A DNA stretch of 64,000 bases from SKHV01 sp963678565 (GTDB lineage Bacteria; Bacteroidota; Bacteroidia; Bacteroidales; Prolixibacteraceae), in the NCBI GenBank assembly GCA_963678565.1, contig OY782875.1, forward strand, positions 2,480,001 through 2,544,000, written 5' to 3'. Shown piece by piece: positions 43,717-52,524 of the stretch; positions within the stretch are counted from its first letter, which is position 1; each line of letters opens with the position of its first letter. The notes beneath the pieces were generated by a model that saw nothing but the letters and a program-made list of their open reading frames with translations, made no database searches and was not told the DNA's origin. Both the position numbers and the translations under genes were made by a program.

Positions 43717-45459
43717 ATGAAAGTTCAATTAACCTTAATCGTGCTACTTTTTGCAGGAATTAATGTTCTTGGTCAAAACAATTTTTCCTCTAATTACGAC
43801 AGAAGTAGTATTACCACCATTTATTTAAACAACAAAACCGATAAATACGACTCAAAACTGCGCTTGGCAGCCAACAACGCCTCTGTTTTCAATAAATTTG
43901 ATGATCACAATCTTGAAACTCGAAATATCGACCGTGAAGGATTTAATACTGTTATGCAGGTAAATGTTTCAGGTACAACCGAAAGCTTTAACGATAAAGT
44001 TGTAAAAAGAAATTTGGAAAATAATAAAATTCCAAATCTCATGATTTTAAAATGGTGGGATGTTGATGAGCAAGGAAACTATTCCACAAAAGTAATTGAA
44101 GAACGAGGAATCTACAATGCAACCGATGTCGATTTCAGTGTTGCAGAAACAACGAAGAGAGGTATATCGATGTTAAAAGATTCTGGTGAAAAACTAATAG
44201 GAAATAGCTATATTCTTGCTGTTGATTTTTTGGAAATTCTTACCATGAAACAAATTTATGATGCTCAGGATGCTGCAGCAAGGAAGAGTGCCTCACAAAA
44301 CGACACCCAATTCATTCCAGTGAAACAAACTAAAACAGGTTACCAAGGTGATGCATTAGTTCGTATTTATAAAATTAATTGGAACGATACCTTAAATTCC
44401 GAGATTTGGACCTCTCCTTATTATGATAGTGAGAAAAACAAATTCAATATTGATGAGATTTTAAATAAGCAGCTCTCCTTATCATTTTTAGCACGATTCA
44501 AGGTCGATGCTGATGGTTCACAGTACAAGGATCCAAGTAAAAATCCAACAAACACCCTCCTCTCCGACGATCAACTTTTTGTGCAAATGTATAATGCAGC
44601 TGTCACAAATACCTTAATTAATGCACCAAAGAAACTCGAAGCATTTAGAGTTAAAACAGGATTAATATCTAGGAAACCGTTAGCAGCAAAAATTGGAAAA
44701 AAAGAAGGATTAAGTGTCGATCAACGATACTTTGTTTGGGAAAACAAAATGAATCGCAAAGGAGATATATTAAAAAAACGAAAAGGGGTAATCAGGGTTA
44801 AAAAAGTAACTGATAATCGTCAAACTCAATTAGGAGAAACTCCAACTTCGCGTTTTTATCAAACAGCAGGAAGACGACTTAATGAAGGAATGTTATTGCA
44901 ACAAAATCCCGATTTAGGAATTGGTATTTCATTTGGAAAAATGACTGGCCCAATTGCTGGTTTTAATTTACGAGCAGAATTAAATGCTTCGCTTTACGGT
45001 GGATATGCAAGTAGTGATATGCCCGCTGGTATTCGTTTATATGGTTTTGTTGGATTTGAAACTGCAAACTATCCTTCTGCTCTAAATTACGATTACATCG
45101 GGGAATCGGATATTACTTTTACCAGATTTGGAGCAGGTTTAGCAAAAGAAATGCCTTTTGCCCGTAATTTTAAATTTATTCCATTTGTCGGATTTGGTAA
45201 AGAATCAACATCAACAACTGCTCTTGACGATCTTGAATACATCGATACTTATTTATTAGATTATGGTGTTCGATTTGGTTTAAATATTCGTTACAATATG
45301 CAAGTGCTATATTCGTTAAATTACATCATGCCATTGGGTTATGCATCAGCGAAGTTTGAAGATGAGGAAGATCCAGAATTACTTTTTGAAAGCTGGACAG
45401 ATCTTTTCGAGGGACGATCAGGTCTTTCCAACGAAATTTCAATTCGATTCTTATTCTAA
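43717..45459 (+). CDS. Exported protein with beta-barrel-like C-terminus, function unknown
   Basis: A 580-residue protein with a signal peptide, KVQLTLIVLLFAGINVLGQ. The N-terminal half is soluble and mixed alpha/beta, including KLIGNSYILAVDFLEIL and a second copy-like segment around residues 265-300. From about residue 390 it turns into alternating strands with glycine and aromatics (GFNLRAELNASLYGGY, GIRLYGFVGFETA, FKFIPFVGFG) and ends in EISIRFLF, a terminal aromatic typical of outer-membrane barrels. I infer an outer-membrane protein. It is the first gene of a tight four-gene operon of exported proteins. I recognise no named family. Confidence 0.7.
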   Translation: MKVQLTLIVLLFAGINVLGQNNFSSNYDRSSITTIYLNNKTDKYDSKLRLAANNASVFNKFDDHNLETRNIDREGFNTVMQVNVSGTTESFNDKVVKRNLENNKIPNLMILKWWDVDEQGNYSTKVIEERGIYNATDVDFSVAETTKRGISMLKDSGEKLIGNSYILAVDFLEILTMKQIYDAQDAAARKSASQNDTQFIPVKQTKTGYQGDALVRIYKINWNDTLNSEIWTSPYYDSEKNKFNIDEILNKQLSLSFLARFKVDADGSQYKDPSKNPTNTLLSDDQLFVQMYNAAVTNTLINAPKKLEAFRVKTGLISRKPLAAKIGKKEGLSVDQRYFVWENKMNRKGDILKKRKGVIRVKKVTDNRQTQLGETPTSRFYQTAGRRLNEGMLLQQNPDLGIGISFGKMTGPIAGFNLRAELNASLYGGYASSDMPAGIRLYGFVGFETANYPSALNYDYIGESDITFTRFGAGLAKEMPFARNFKFIPFVGFGKESTSTTALDDLEYIDTYLLDYGVRFGLNIRYNMQVLYSLNYIMPLGYASAKFEDEEDPELLFESWTDLFEGRSGLSNEISIRFLF

Positions 45460-45478
45460 AAAATTAAAACCTTATAAT

Positions 45479-46903
45479 ATGACTAATCAAATAAAATTAT
45501 TATCGATCTTACTTATTTCATTCTTATTTATTCATGCTACTTCCAATGCACAAACCCGACGTGATGGAAGAAAGCTTTATAAAAGCAGCTACAATTTCGA
45601 AGCCACTTGCGTTGCCACCGGTGTTGAAGGGGTTAAAATATTGATGGTATGGGTCGAAGAAAAAGATCTGAAAACTGCAAAAGTCGAAGTTGAAAAAGAT
45701 GCAGTAGCAGCTTGTATATTCAAAGGAGCAAAAGGTTATGACGAAGTTCCTCCGATTGTTACCGATCTCAATGCAGATGAAAAGTATGCTGATTATTTCG
45801 AAGATTTCTTCGAAACAGGAGGAAAATATTTAAAATTCATTGCTGCTTCCACCGAAGTAGATCCCGGAAATATTATCAAAAAAAGCAAAAATTTAGTTCG
45901 TGTTGGTGCTAAAATAGCGGTTGACTACGATGCATTGCGCAAACAGTTAGAAAATGATGGTATTATTCAATCGATGAAAGAAGTTGCATCTGAAATAAAA
46001 ATGCCAACCATTATGATTATACCTTCCGATATTTTCTGTAACAAAAATGGTTATACCATGGAATTCGACGACATGGGAACCGTTAAAACTGTTTCGGATT
46101 ATAAAAAAGCCATGCAAAACGACGAAGCTTTGCGTTTGGTTATTGCAAAAATTCAGGAAATGTATGCAACCAGAGGTTATCCGGTAAAAGATTTAGAACA
46201 AGAATTAAAAAACTTAGAACAAGAAAGTGCCGAATTAGCAATGCTATCGAGCAAATCATGGGGAGCCATGGTGGCTGAAAGCCCCGTGGATATTTTAAAA
46301 AGAACTGCCAAAGCTGATATCCTATTAGATTTAGACTTTTCAGTAAAAATGCAAGGGCCTAAAAAATACATTACATTTAATTTGCGTGGCTTAGATGCAT
46401 ATACATCAAAAGTAATTTCAAGTACTGCTGGCACAGGTGAACCATCGCTTACCGCACAACCAGAACTATTATTAGAAGAAGCTGTTTTAGCGTATATCGA
46501 CAAGTTTAATGTACAAATCATGTCGCATTTCGAAGACATTATTGAAAATGGTCGCGAGGTTGAAATTATGGTTCGTATTTGGGACACAGCTCCGGTTGAT
46601 TTAGAAGAATTTTATGATGTTGATGGCGAAGAGTTAGAACTATTAGAAGTAATTGATTTTTGGATGGAAGATAATACCGTGAATGGCATGTTTTCTAATG
46701 CCGATAATTCAGAAAACTTCATCAAGTATGAACAAGTTAGAATTCCTTTAACATACGAAAGAAGTGGACGTGTACGCGACATGGATACACGCCGATTTGT
46801 AAGTAATTTGCGTTCATACTTACGTAAAGATCCTTTCAGTTTAGAATGTAAAATCTACCAACGAGGATTAGGGGAAGCCTGGTTAATTATTGGAGAAAAG
46901 TAA
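45479..46903 (+). CDS. Exported DUF6175-like protein
   Basis: A 474-residue protein from the ATG at 45479, which gives the signal peptide IKLLSILLISFLFIHATSNAQ; the frame is open further upstream inside the previous gene but that part is not protein-like here. The segments TIMIIPSDIFCNKNGYTMEF, ALRLVIAKIQEMYATRGYPV and YITFNLRGLDAYTSKVISS are what I remember of DUF6175 proteins of Bacteroidota (recalled, not searched). A coiled-coil (about 225-260) separates the halves. It starts 19 bases after the first gene of the cluster. Function unknown. Confidence 0.65.
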   Translation: MTNQIKLLSILLISFLFIHATSNAQTRRDGRKLYKSSYNFEATCVATGVEGVKILMVWVEEKDLKTAKVEVEKDAVAACIFKGAKGYDEVPPIVTDLNADEKYADYFEDFFETGGKYLKFIAASTEVDPGNIIKKSKNLVRVGAKIAVDYDALRKQLENDGIIQSMKEVASEIKMPTIMIIPSDIFCNKNGYTMEFDDMGTVKTVSDYKKAMQNDEALRLVIAKIQEMYATRGYPVKDLEQELKNLEQESAELAMLSSKSWGAMVAESPVDILKRTAKADILLDLDFSVKMQGPKKYITFNLRGLDAYTSKVISSTAGTGEPSLTAQPELLLEEAVLAYIDKFNVQIMSHFEDIIENGREVEIMVRIWDTAPVDLEEFYDVDGEELELLEVIDFWMEDNTVNGMFSNADNSENFIKYEQVRIPLTYERSGRVRDMDTRRFVSNLRSYLRKDPFSLECKIYQRGLGEAWLIIGEK

Positions 46904-46950
46904 AAATAATTGACAATTACGTGAAACTTTATTTCAAAAACGATAACATC

Positions 46951-48033
46951 ATGAAACAATTAAACCTCCTATTAATATTGATTCTTGCGCTTCCCATCTT
47001 CTCAAAAGGGCAAAATTCTGAAGGGCAAATGAACGACAAAGACCGCATTGCCATTGGAATTAATTTTCCCGATAATTTAGAAATTGGTGCTTCGGCCGAG
47101 CGAGTTCTGGAAAGCAAATTGCAACAAATGGTTAGTTTAAATGGAATTGGAAGCGATGGAGAAAACACTATTTTTTATTTAGAACCAAGCATTGCCATTT
47201 TAACTAGCAACGTTACGGGTGGAACAATGCCCATGAAAGCGATTGAATTAGAATGCACAGTAGAGTTAAAAGACAACATAACAGGGAATAGTTATGGAGC
47301 TACCTCTTTTGCATTAAAAGGGGTTGGAAAAAGCGATGCAAAAGCATACATACAAGCCCTAAAAAGAATTAACCCAAGAAGCACACAAGTACGTGGCTTT
47401 ATCGATCGAAGCAAGGTGAAAATTCTTGAATTTTATAATTCTCAATGTGGGTCTATTTTATCAAAAGCAGAAGCAATGGCAGCTGCAGGTCAAGCATCTG
47501 AAGCTTATTGCATGTTACTTTCGATTCCACAAATTAGTATGGAATGTTACTACGACTGCGTAGAGCTCGCCAAAAAAATTGGGAAAGAAAATGATATCAG
47601 TAAAAATGCTTGCGGTGGAAATGTAGCTCCAACTGAGGCTCAGGCCCCAACTACAGAGTATGAGGCCGACGCAAGTGATGCAAATATTACTTTTCAATTA
47701 AACGAAAAGGTTTCAATGAATTATGTTCAGTATTATATTTTTGGCAAGAAATTAATCCTGGAATTCAACATTGTTAATAGCGACGATGAAGAATTTGAGT
47801 TTGTATTGAATCAACTTACCCGCAATATTAGAGCATTCGACAACGAAGGTGTTGAATATAGTGCAACTAAAGCAATAGTTGGTGAAGAATCATTTACCTG
47901 GAATATTCAAAAAACGATTATTCCTGATACACCCGTAAAATTTGAAATTGAATTTGAAAAACCGGAAACGGTAAAATTAATTGAATTCAATCTGTACGAC
48001 AATGTGTATAAAGTGAGAGATTTAATTAAATAA
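46951..48033 (+). CDS. Exported protein of unknown function in the four-gene envelope cluster
   Basis: A 360-residue protein started at the ATG at 46951, where a signal peptide (KQLNLLLILILALPIFSKGQ) begins; a GTG 30 bases upstream would add polar residues before it. The N-terminal domain (about 35-150) begins RIAIGINFPDNLEIGASAE. The middle has a cysteine-bearing helical region (CYYDCVELAKKI). A C-terminal beta domain (about 240-360) has KLILEFNIVNSDDEEFEF. Its stop overlaps the start of the next gene (TAATG), so the two are coupled. I recognise no family. Confidence 0.65.
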   Translation: MKQLNLLLILILALPIFSKGQNSEGQMNDKDRIAIGINFPDNLEIGASAERVLESKLQQMVSLNGIGSDGENTIFYLEPSIAILTSNVTGGTMPMKAIELECTVELKDNITGNSYGATSFALKGVGKSDAKAYIQALKRINPRSTQVRGFIDRSKVKILEFYNSQCGSILSKAEAMAAAGQASEAYCMLLSIPQISMECYYDCVELAKKIGKENDISKNACGGNVAPTEAQAPTTEYEADASDANITFQLNEKVSMNYVQYYIFGKKLILEFNIVNSDDEEFEFVLNQLTRNIRAFDNEGVEYSATKAIVGEESFTWNIQKTIIPDTPVKFEIEFEKPETVKLIEFNLYDNVYKVRDLIK

Positions 48034-49307
48034 TGCAAAAATCAGTTCAGATGAAAAATATCAAATCAATTCTACTCTATACACTTGTATCGCTTTTTTG
48101 CATTACTACTTATGCTCAGGAAAAAGAAATTGATGCCAGTAGTCGAAAAGCGCCCAAATGGCACCAAAGTGCACTCGAAGACTATATTATTTCATATGGC
48201 GAAGGAGAAAACATAGCAGAAGCCAAAGAGCGTGCCTTAATAAACCTTCGAGCCGACATCGTAAAATCGGTAGCATCATATGTGAAATCGTCTTCCGAAA
48301 TGACAATGGAGAACGTTAGCAAGAATCATGTTGTAAGCACAACTCAAGTTTTTAAAAATAAGTCTTCAGTTATTTCAGCAAATATTCCATCCTTAAAAGG
48401 AGTTTCATTAAACAAAGCAGAAGAATCTTATTGGGTTAAGTTTCGTGACAAAGAAACCAATAAAGAACGCGTTGAATTCCACGTCCTCTACCCTTTCACA
48501 AAATCGGAGCTTCAAAAGTTAATTCGTGAATTTAATGAGCAGGATGAGAAAATGACCAATGATATGAATGCTGCAATTTCTGAAATTAATTCTGCAAAAA
48601 CGATCGAAGCATTAATTGATTTGATGAAACAATTGGAAGCTTTTGAAGATTATTTCATTGATAGTCGCCAACAAACTGCCAAAATTGAAAAAGAAAAAGT
48701 TGCTGCCATGATAAAAAATGTAGTCATCGTACCAATCCAACAAAAAGTAAATCAAATTGAATATGCATTAAAAATTGGAGACAAAGCCTACGGAACTTCT
48801 CAGCGCCCAATTGTAAAATCGTCGGAATGCATTAAGGCCAGTAGCCAATCAAATGGCAACAAGCAATTAATCGATTTTACACAGAAATACTGCTATGAAG
48901 GTGATGAAAATAGCGTGTCTGTTCAATATAGATACCTCAATAAAAAGGTGGAACAATCTTTTAAGATTAATATTCATGCCGATGATGCTGAAATTTATTT
49001 AAAAGACGCAATCACGCTGTATATTGCCGATGAAGCAAAATGTGAAATGACGATCTATGCAAAATACAGCACTCCATTTACGATTAATCAACTTGAATTA
49101 GAATTTCCCGATCAAGGCGTTTTATTATTTAAAAATGTAAGTCAATCCTTCGAAGGAGAAGGAGCACATCAATTAACAGCGACAACAGAGGTGAATCCGA
49201 ACGTAATGGAAGCTGGAACTATTAATGGAACCATTTTATTTACTGTTGACACAACCGGAGAACAAAAACGCTATAAGATAATGCGTCAAAAAGCCCGTGT
49301 ATTCTAA
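48033..49307 (+). CDS. Exported protein with LPP20-like domain
   Basis: A 424-residue protein (418 if started at the second ATG, 48051). The signal peptide is KNIKSILLYTLVSLFCITTYAQ. Residues 35-130 (PKWHQSALEDYIISYGEGEN..AEAKERALINLRADIVKSV, read in parts) resemble the LPP20/FlgT-like fold, in which an enzyme-free alpha/beta domain of exported proteins takes part in assemblies. A coiled-coil middle and a strand-rich C-terminal region follow, with YAKYSTPFTINQLELEF. It is the last gene of the operon, followed by a strong terminator. The function is unknown. Confidence 0.65.
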   Translation: MQKSVQMKNIKSILLYTLVSLFCITTYAQEKEIDASSRKAPKWHQSALEDYIISYGEGENIAEAKERALINLRADIVKSVASYVKSSSEMTMENVSKNHVVSTTQVFKNKSSVISANIPSLKGVSLNKAEESYWVKFRDKETNKERVEFHVLYPFTKSELQKLIREFNEQDEKMTNDMNAAISEINSAKTIEALIDLMKQLEAFEDYFIDSRQQTAKIEKEKVAAMIKNVVIVPIQQKVNQIEYALKIGDKAYGTSQRPIVKSSECIKASSQSNGNKQLIDFTQKYCYEGDENSVSVQYRYLNKKVEQSFKINIHADDAEIYLKDAITLYIADEAKCEMTIYAKYSTPFTINQLELEFPDQGVLLFKNVSQSFEGEGAHQLTATTEVNPNVMEAGTINGTILFTVDTTGEQKRYKIMRQKARVF

Positions 49308-49328
49308 CGAACAAGGCCATTTTTTATA

Positions 49329-49364
49329 AAAAAAAGCTGATCCCAATTTGAGATCAGCTTTTTT
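49329..49364. terminator. Bidirectional terminator between the envelope cluster and araB
   Basis: AAAAAGCTGATC and GATCAGCTTTTTT pair around a CCAATTTGA loop. The A and T flanks let it stop transcripts from both sides; it lies 21 bases after the last envelope gene and 20 bases after the araB stop. Confidence 0.85.
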
Positions 49365-49384
49365 ATTATTCCATATCTTATTAA

Positions 49385-51025
49385 TTACGAAAAGAAAGTC
49401 TCTTCCGTTACTTTTCCTAATTTTTGGTAACGTTCATACAATGCTTTGTATTTCTCAACATTCTCAGGAATTGGAGTATACTGTTTCTCAAAACCTTGTC
49501 CAAGTTGCTTTTGTGCTAATTCTACTTTTTCATATAAACCTGCATTCACCGATGCAAACATTGCTGCACCAAATGCACAAGTTTGGTCTGAACTATGAAC
49601 TTTAATTGGCATATTCAACACATCACACATGGTTTGCATAACATAGGTCGACTTTTTAGCAACTCCACCTAAAGCGATCACTTGCTTAATTTCAACACCG
49701 CTCTCGATAAAACGATCAACAATCGCCTTCGAACCAAATGCAGTTGCATCAACCAACGCTTTGAAAATCATTGGCGCAGTACTTCCAAGATTAATTCCTG
49801 AAATGGTACCTTTTACCAATTGACTTGCATCTGGCGTACGTCGACCATTCATCCAGTCGGTAGCAAACTCAGCTCCCTCAATAGGTAACTCAGCTGCTTC
49901 ATCGGCTAATTTTGCAATAATTTGATCCTCAATTTTAGCGGCCAATTCCTTATCCTCAATCATTTGTAGCGGCCAAGCAATTAAGCGCTTAAACCAAGCA
50001 TAAACATCACCAAAAGCACTCTGACCAGCTTCTAATCCCATTGTTCCGGGAATTACAGAACCATCAACCTGACCACAAATACCTGGGATCAATTTATTTT
50101 CAACCGAACTATATTCCGAAGTAATGATATCACAAGTAGAAGTTCCCATAATACGAACCAACGAATTATTCTCTGCTTCACCACCTACAGCTCCCATGTG
50201 TGCATCAAACGCACCTACACCGACTTTTACATCGGTTGAAAGGCCTAATTTTTCAGCCCACTCTGGAGTTAAGGTACCAACAACTTCATCACTGGTGTAA
50301 GTTTTGGTGTACAAATGATCGCGGTATCCTGCTAATAATGGATCTAAAGTAGTTAAAAATTCTTCACTTGGAAGACCTCCCCAGCTTTCGTGCCACATTG
50401 CTTTGTGACCTGCAGCACAACGACTACGTTTCACTTCTTCGGGTTTTGTATTACCGGTAACCACTGCTGGTAACCAATCGCAATACTCAATCCAGGAATA
50501 TGCTGCTTCGCGCACTTTTTCGTCAACTCGTAAAACTCGTAAGACTTTAGCCCAAGCCCATTCCGAAGAATAAATTCCACCTTCGTATTGAGTATAATCT
50601 ATTTCCCATTTGCCTGCCAACTCGTTAATTTCAGCAGCTTCTTTTACCGCAGTGTGGTCTTTCCAAAGCACAAACATTGCATTAGGATTTTCCTCAAAAC
50701 CGGGTGTTAAAGCCAATGGAGTTCCTTCTTTATCGGTTAATGCAGGGGTACTACCTGTGGTATCAAAAGCTAATCCAACTACATTTTTAGCAACTTCAGG
50801 ATCGCATTTCGACAATGAATCGGTTACTGTATGAATTAAACCTTCAAGATAATCTTTTGGATGCTGACGATACTGATCTTTCGGAGCATCGCAATATTTA
50901 CCTTCCATCCAATTGGTATAGTATTTTACAGAAGATGCCATTTCCTGTCCCGTTTCAGCATCAACAACTAAAGCACGACAAGAATCGCTACCATAGTCTA
51001 ATCCAATTACATATTTTTTAGTCAT
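49385..51025 (-). CDS. araB: L-ribulokinase
   Basis: A 546-residue FGGY-family kinase. The N-terminal VIGLDYGSDSCRALVVD binds ATP phosphates, KVGVGAFDAHMGAVGG and RIMGTSTCDII are AraB-type motifs and VIALGGVAKKS is the FGGY C-terminal signature. It phosphorylates L-ribulose to L-ribulose 5-phosphate in arabinose breakdown. It is the last gene of the regulator-araD-araB operon and ends at a bidirectional terminator. The isomerase araA, which would supply L-ribulose, is not in the window. Confidence 0.95.
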   Translation of the reverse strand: MTKKYVIGLDYGSDSCRALVVDAETGQEMASSVKYYTNWMEGKYCDAPKDQYRQHPKDYLEGLIHTVTDSLSKCDPEVAKNVVGLAFDTTGSTPALTDKEGTPLALTPGFEENPNAMFVLWKDHTAVKEAAEINELAGKWEIDYTQYEGGIYSSEWAWAKVLRVLRVDEKVREAAYSWIEYCDWLPAVVTGNTKPEEVKRSRCAAGHKAMWHESWGGLPSEEFLTTLDPLLAGYRDHLYTKTYTSDEVVGTLTPEWAEKLGLSTDVKVGVGAFDAHMGAVGGEAENNSLVRIMGTSTCDIITSEYSSVENKLIPGICGQVDGSVIPGTMGLEAGQSAFGDVYAWFKRLIAWPLQMIEDKELAAKIEDQIIAKLADEAAELPIEGAEFATDWMNGRRTPDASQLVKGTISGINLGSTAPMIFKALVDATAFGSKAIVDRFIESGVEIKQVIALGGVAKKSTYVMQTMCDVLNMPIKVHSSDQTCAFGAAMFASVNAGLYEKVELAQKQLGQGFEKQYTPIPENVEKYKALYERYQKLGKVTEETFFS

Positions 51026-51060
51026 GATTTTTATGTTTTTATTTTTTGTCTTTCCAAGTA

Positions 51061-51750
51061 TTATTGCCCGTAATAAGCATTGGGTCCGTGCTTACGTTCA
51101 TAGTGCTTTTTCACCAACAAAGGATTCATCGATAGCGTTGGATTCATATTATAAGATATGAAAGCCATTTTCGCAACTTGCTCCATTACCACAGCATTGT
51201 GAACTGCATCATGTGCATCTTTTCCCCATGAAAATGGTCCATGGTTTTGAACCAATACTCCAGGAATTTCATTTGCTTTTTTGTCTTTAAAACAATCGAT
51301 GATCACAGTTCCTGTTTCAAGTTCATATCCTTTCGAACCAAATACTTCTTCTTCGGTCATTTTACGAGTACAAGGAATTTCGTCTGCAAAATAATCGGCG
51401 TGTGTTGTTCCTATATTTGGGATACCAATACCTGCTTGAGCAAATGCAGTAGCATAAGTTGAGTGCGTATGAACAACCCCACCAATTGTTGGAAATGCTT
51501 TGTATAGTTCTAAATGAGTAGGTGTGTCCGATGATGGCTTTAAGTTACCTTCAACAACATTTCCGTCTAAATCAACCACCACCATATCTTCAGCTTTCAT
51601 AACATCGTAATCAACACCACTAGGTTTAATCACAACTAGTCCTTTTTCACGGTCGATGGCGCTTACATTACCCCATGTAAAAATAACCAATCCATGATCT
51701 ACCAAATCGATATTGGCTTTGAACACTTCTTTTTTTAATGATTCTAACAT
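51061..51750 (-). CDS. araD: L-ribulose-5-phosphate 4-epimerase
   Basis: A 229-residue class II aldolase-like enzyme. FTWGNVSAIDREKGLVVIKPSG binds the sugar phosphate (read in parts), VHTHSTYATAFAQ supplies two zinc histidines and VLVQNHGPFSWG a third. It converts L-ribulose 5-phosphate to D-xylulose 5-phosphate, feeding the pentose phosphate pathway. It lies 29 bases after the Nudix regulator and 35 before araB on the same strand. Confidence 0.95.
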   Translation of the reverse strand: MLESLKKEVFKANIDLVDHGLVIFTWGNVSAIDREKGLVVIKPSGVDYDVMKAEDMVVVDLDGNVVEGNLKPSSDTPTHLELYKAFPTIGGVVHTHSTYATAFAQAGIGIPNIGTTHADYFADEIPCTRKMTEEEVFGSKGYELETGTVIIDCFKDKKANEIPGVLVQNHGPFSWGKDAHDAVHNAVVMEQVAKMAFISYNMNPTLSMNPLLVKKHYERKHGPNAYYGQ

Positions 51751-51779
51751 GATATTATATTCTTTAATTAATTTCAGAA

Positions 51780-52466
51780 TTATACACCAAAACTAAAACC
51801 GTTTTCAACTAGTTTATTGTATTGGTCTTCGTTAAATTTATAGTAGAATGCACCTCTCTTGGAGGTCTCTTTGTCTTTCTCTTCTAATTTCTCGAGTACT
51901 TTCATCGAGAGCATCTTTTTACGGAAATTCCGTTTATCCAATTCAACTTGGTAAATTGCTTCATATAAACGCTGAAGCTGTGGTAAAGTAAACTTTTCAG
52001 GAAGTAAATTAAATCCTACTGGCTGTGTTGAAGCTTTCCTTCGCAGCCTTTGAAGTGCTTTTTTAACCATTAAACTATGGTCAAAAATTAATTCAGGAAC
52101 TTGGTCAATACTTATCCAAAAAGCATTGTATTTTCGAACCAACTCCTTGTCTTGTTCATCAATATTAATTAAAGCGTAGTAACAAATTGAAACTACTCGA
52201 GAACCAGGATCACGCTCAACATCACCAAAAGCGCCTAATTGCTCCATGTAAAGTTCATCAATTCCGGTTAATTTCGAGAGAACTCTAGAAGCGGCATCAT
52301 CAACAGATTCTTGTTTATTTAAAAAGCCACCCATTAGCGACCATTTACCTTTTGCAGGCTCAAAGTTACGTTTAAGCAACAACAGCTTTAAACCATCTTC
52401 GTCGAAACCAAAAACAATGCAATCGACACCAATGTTGAATTTATCTTCGTTGCTATAAAAGTTCAT
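51780..52466 (-). CDS. Nudix-domain transcriptional regulator (AraR-like)
   Basis: A 228-residue protein: an N-terminal Nudix fold (about 1-145) and a C-terminal winged helix (about 150-225, LPEKFTLPQLQRLYEAIYQV and FRKKMLSMKVLEKL). The Nudix box is degenerate: G47...E53...R61-V-L-S-K-L, where catalytic Glu residues are replaced by V62, K65 and L66, so it should sense a ligand rather than hydrolyse one. Nudix-type AraR proteins repress arabinose genes in Bacteroides (established family knowledge). As it leads the araD-araB operon, it is the likely arabinose regulator. A second copy sits in front of galT. Confidence 0.85.
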   Translation of the reverse strand: MNFYSNEDKFNIGVDCIVFGFDEDGLKLLLLKRNFEPAKGKWSLMGGFLNKQESVDDAASRVLSKLTGIDELYMEQLGAFGDVERDPGSRVVSICYYALINIDEQDKELVRKYNAFWISIDQVPELIFDHSLMVKKALQRLRRKASTQPVGFNLLPEKFTLPQLQRLYEAIYQVELDKRNFRKKMLSMKVLEKLEEKDKETSKRGAFYYKFNEDQYNKLVENGFSFGV

Positions 52467-52481
52467 AATTAGTTAAAAAGA

Positions 52482-52510
52482 AAAAGACCTGCACAAAGAG
52501 CAGGTCTTTT
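52482..52510 (-). terminator. Terminator between sugar symporter and araR-like gene
   Basis: AAAAGACCTGC and GCAGGTCTTTT form an 11-bp stem around an ACAAAGA loop; the minus-strand transcript of the symporter ends in T residues 15 bases past its stop. It may also work as a partial stop, letting some transcripts into the ara genes. Confidence 0.75.
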
Positions 52511-52524
52511 AAATGAAAATTTTA

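Noticed and set aside
46177..46587. 136-residue antisense frame inside the DUF6175-like gene
   Set aside because: It is fully contained in a convincing gene on the other strand and shows the Ser-rich composition of a reverse-frame shadow.
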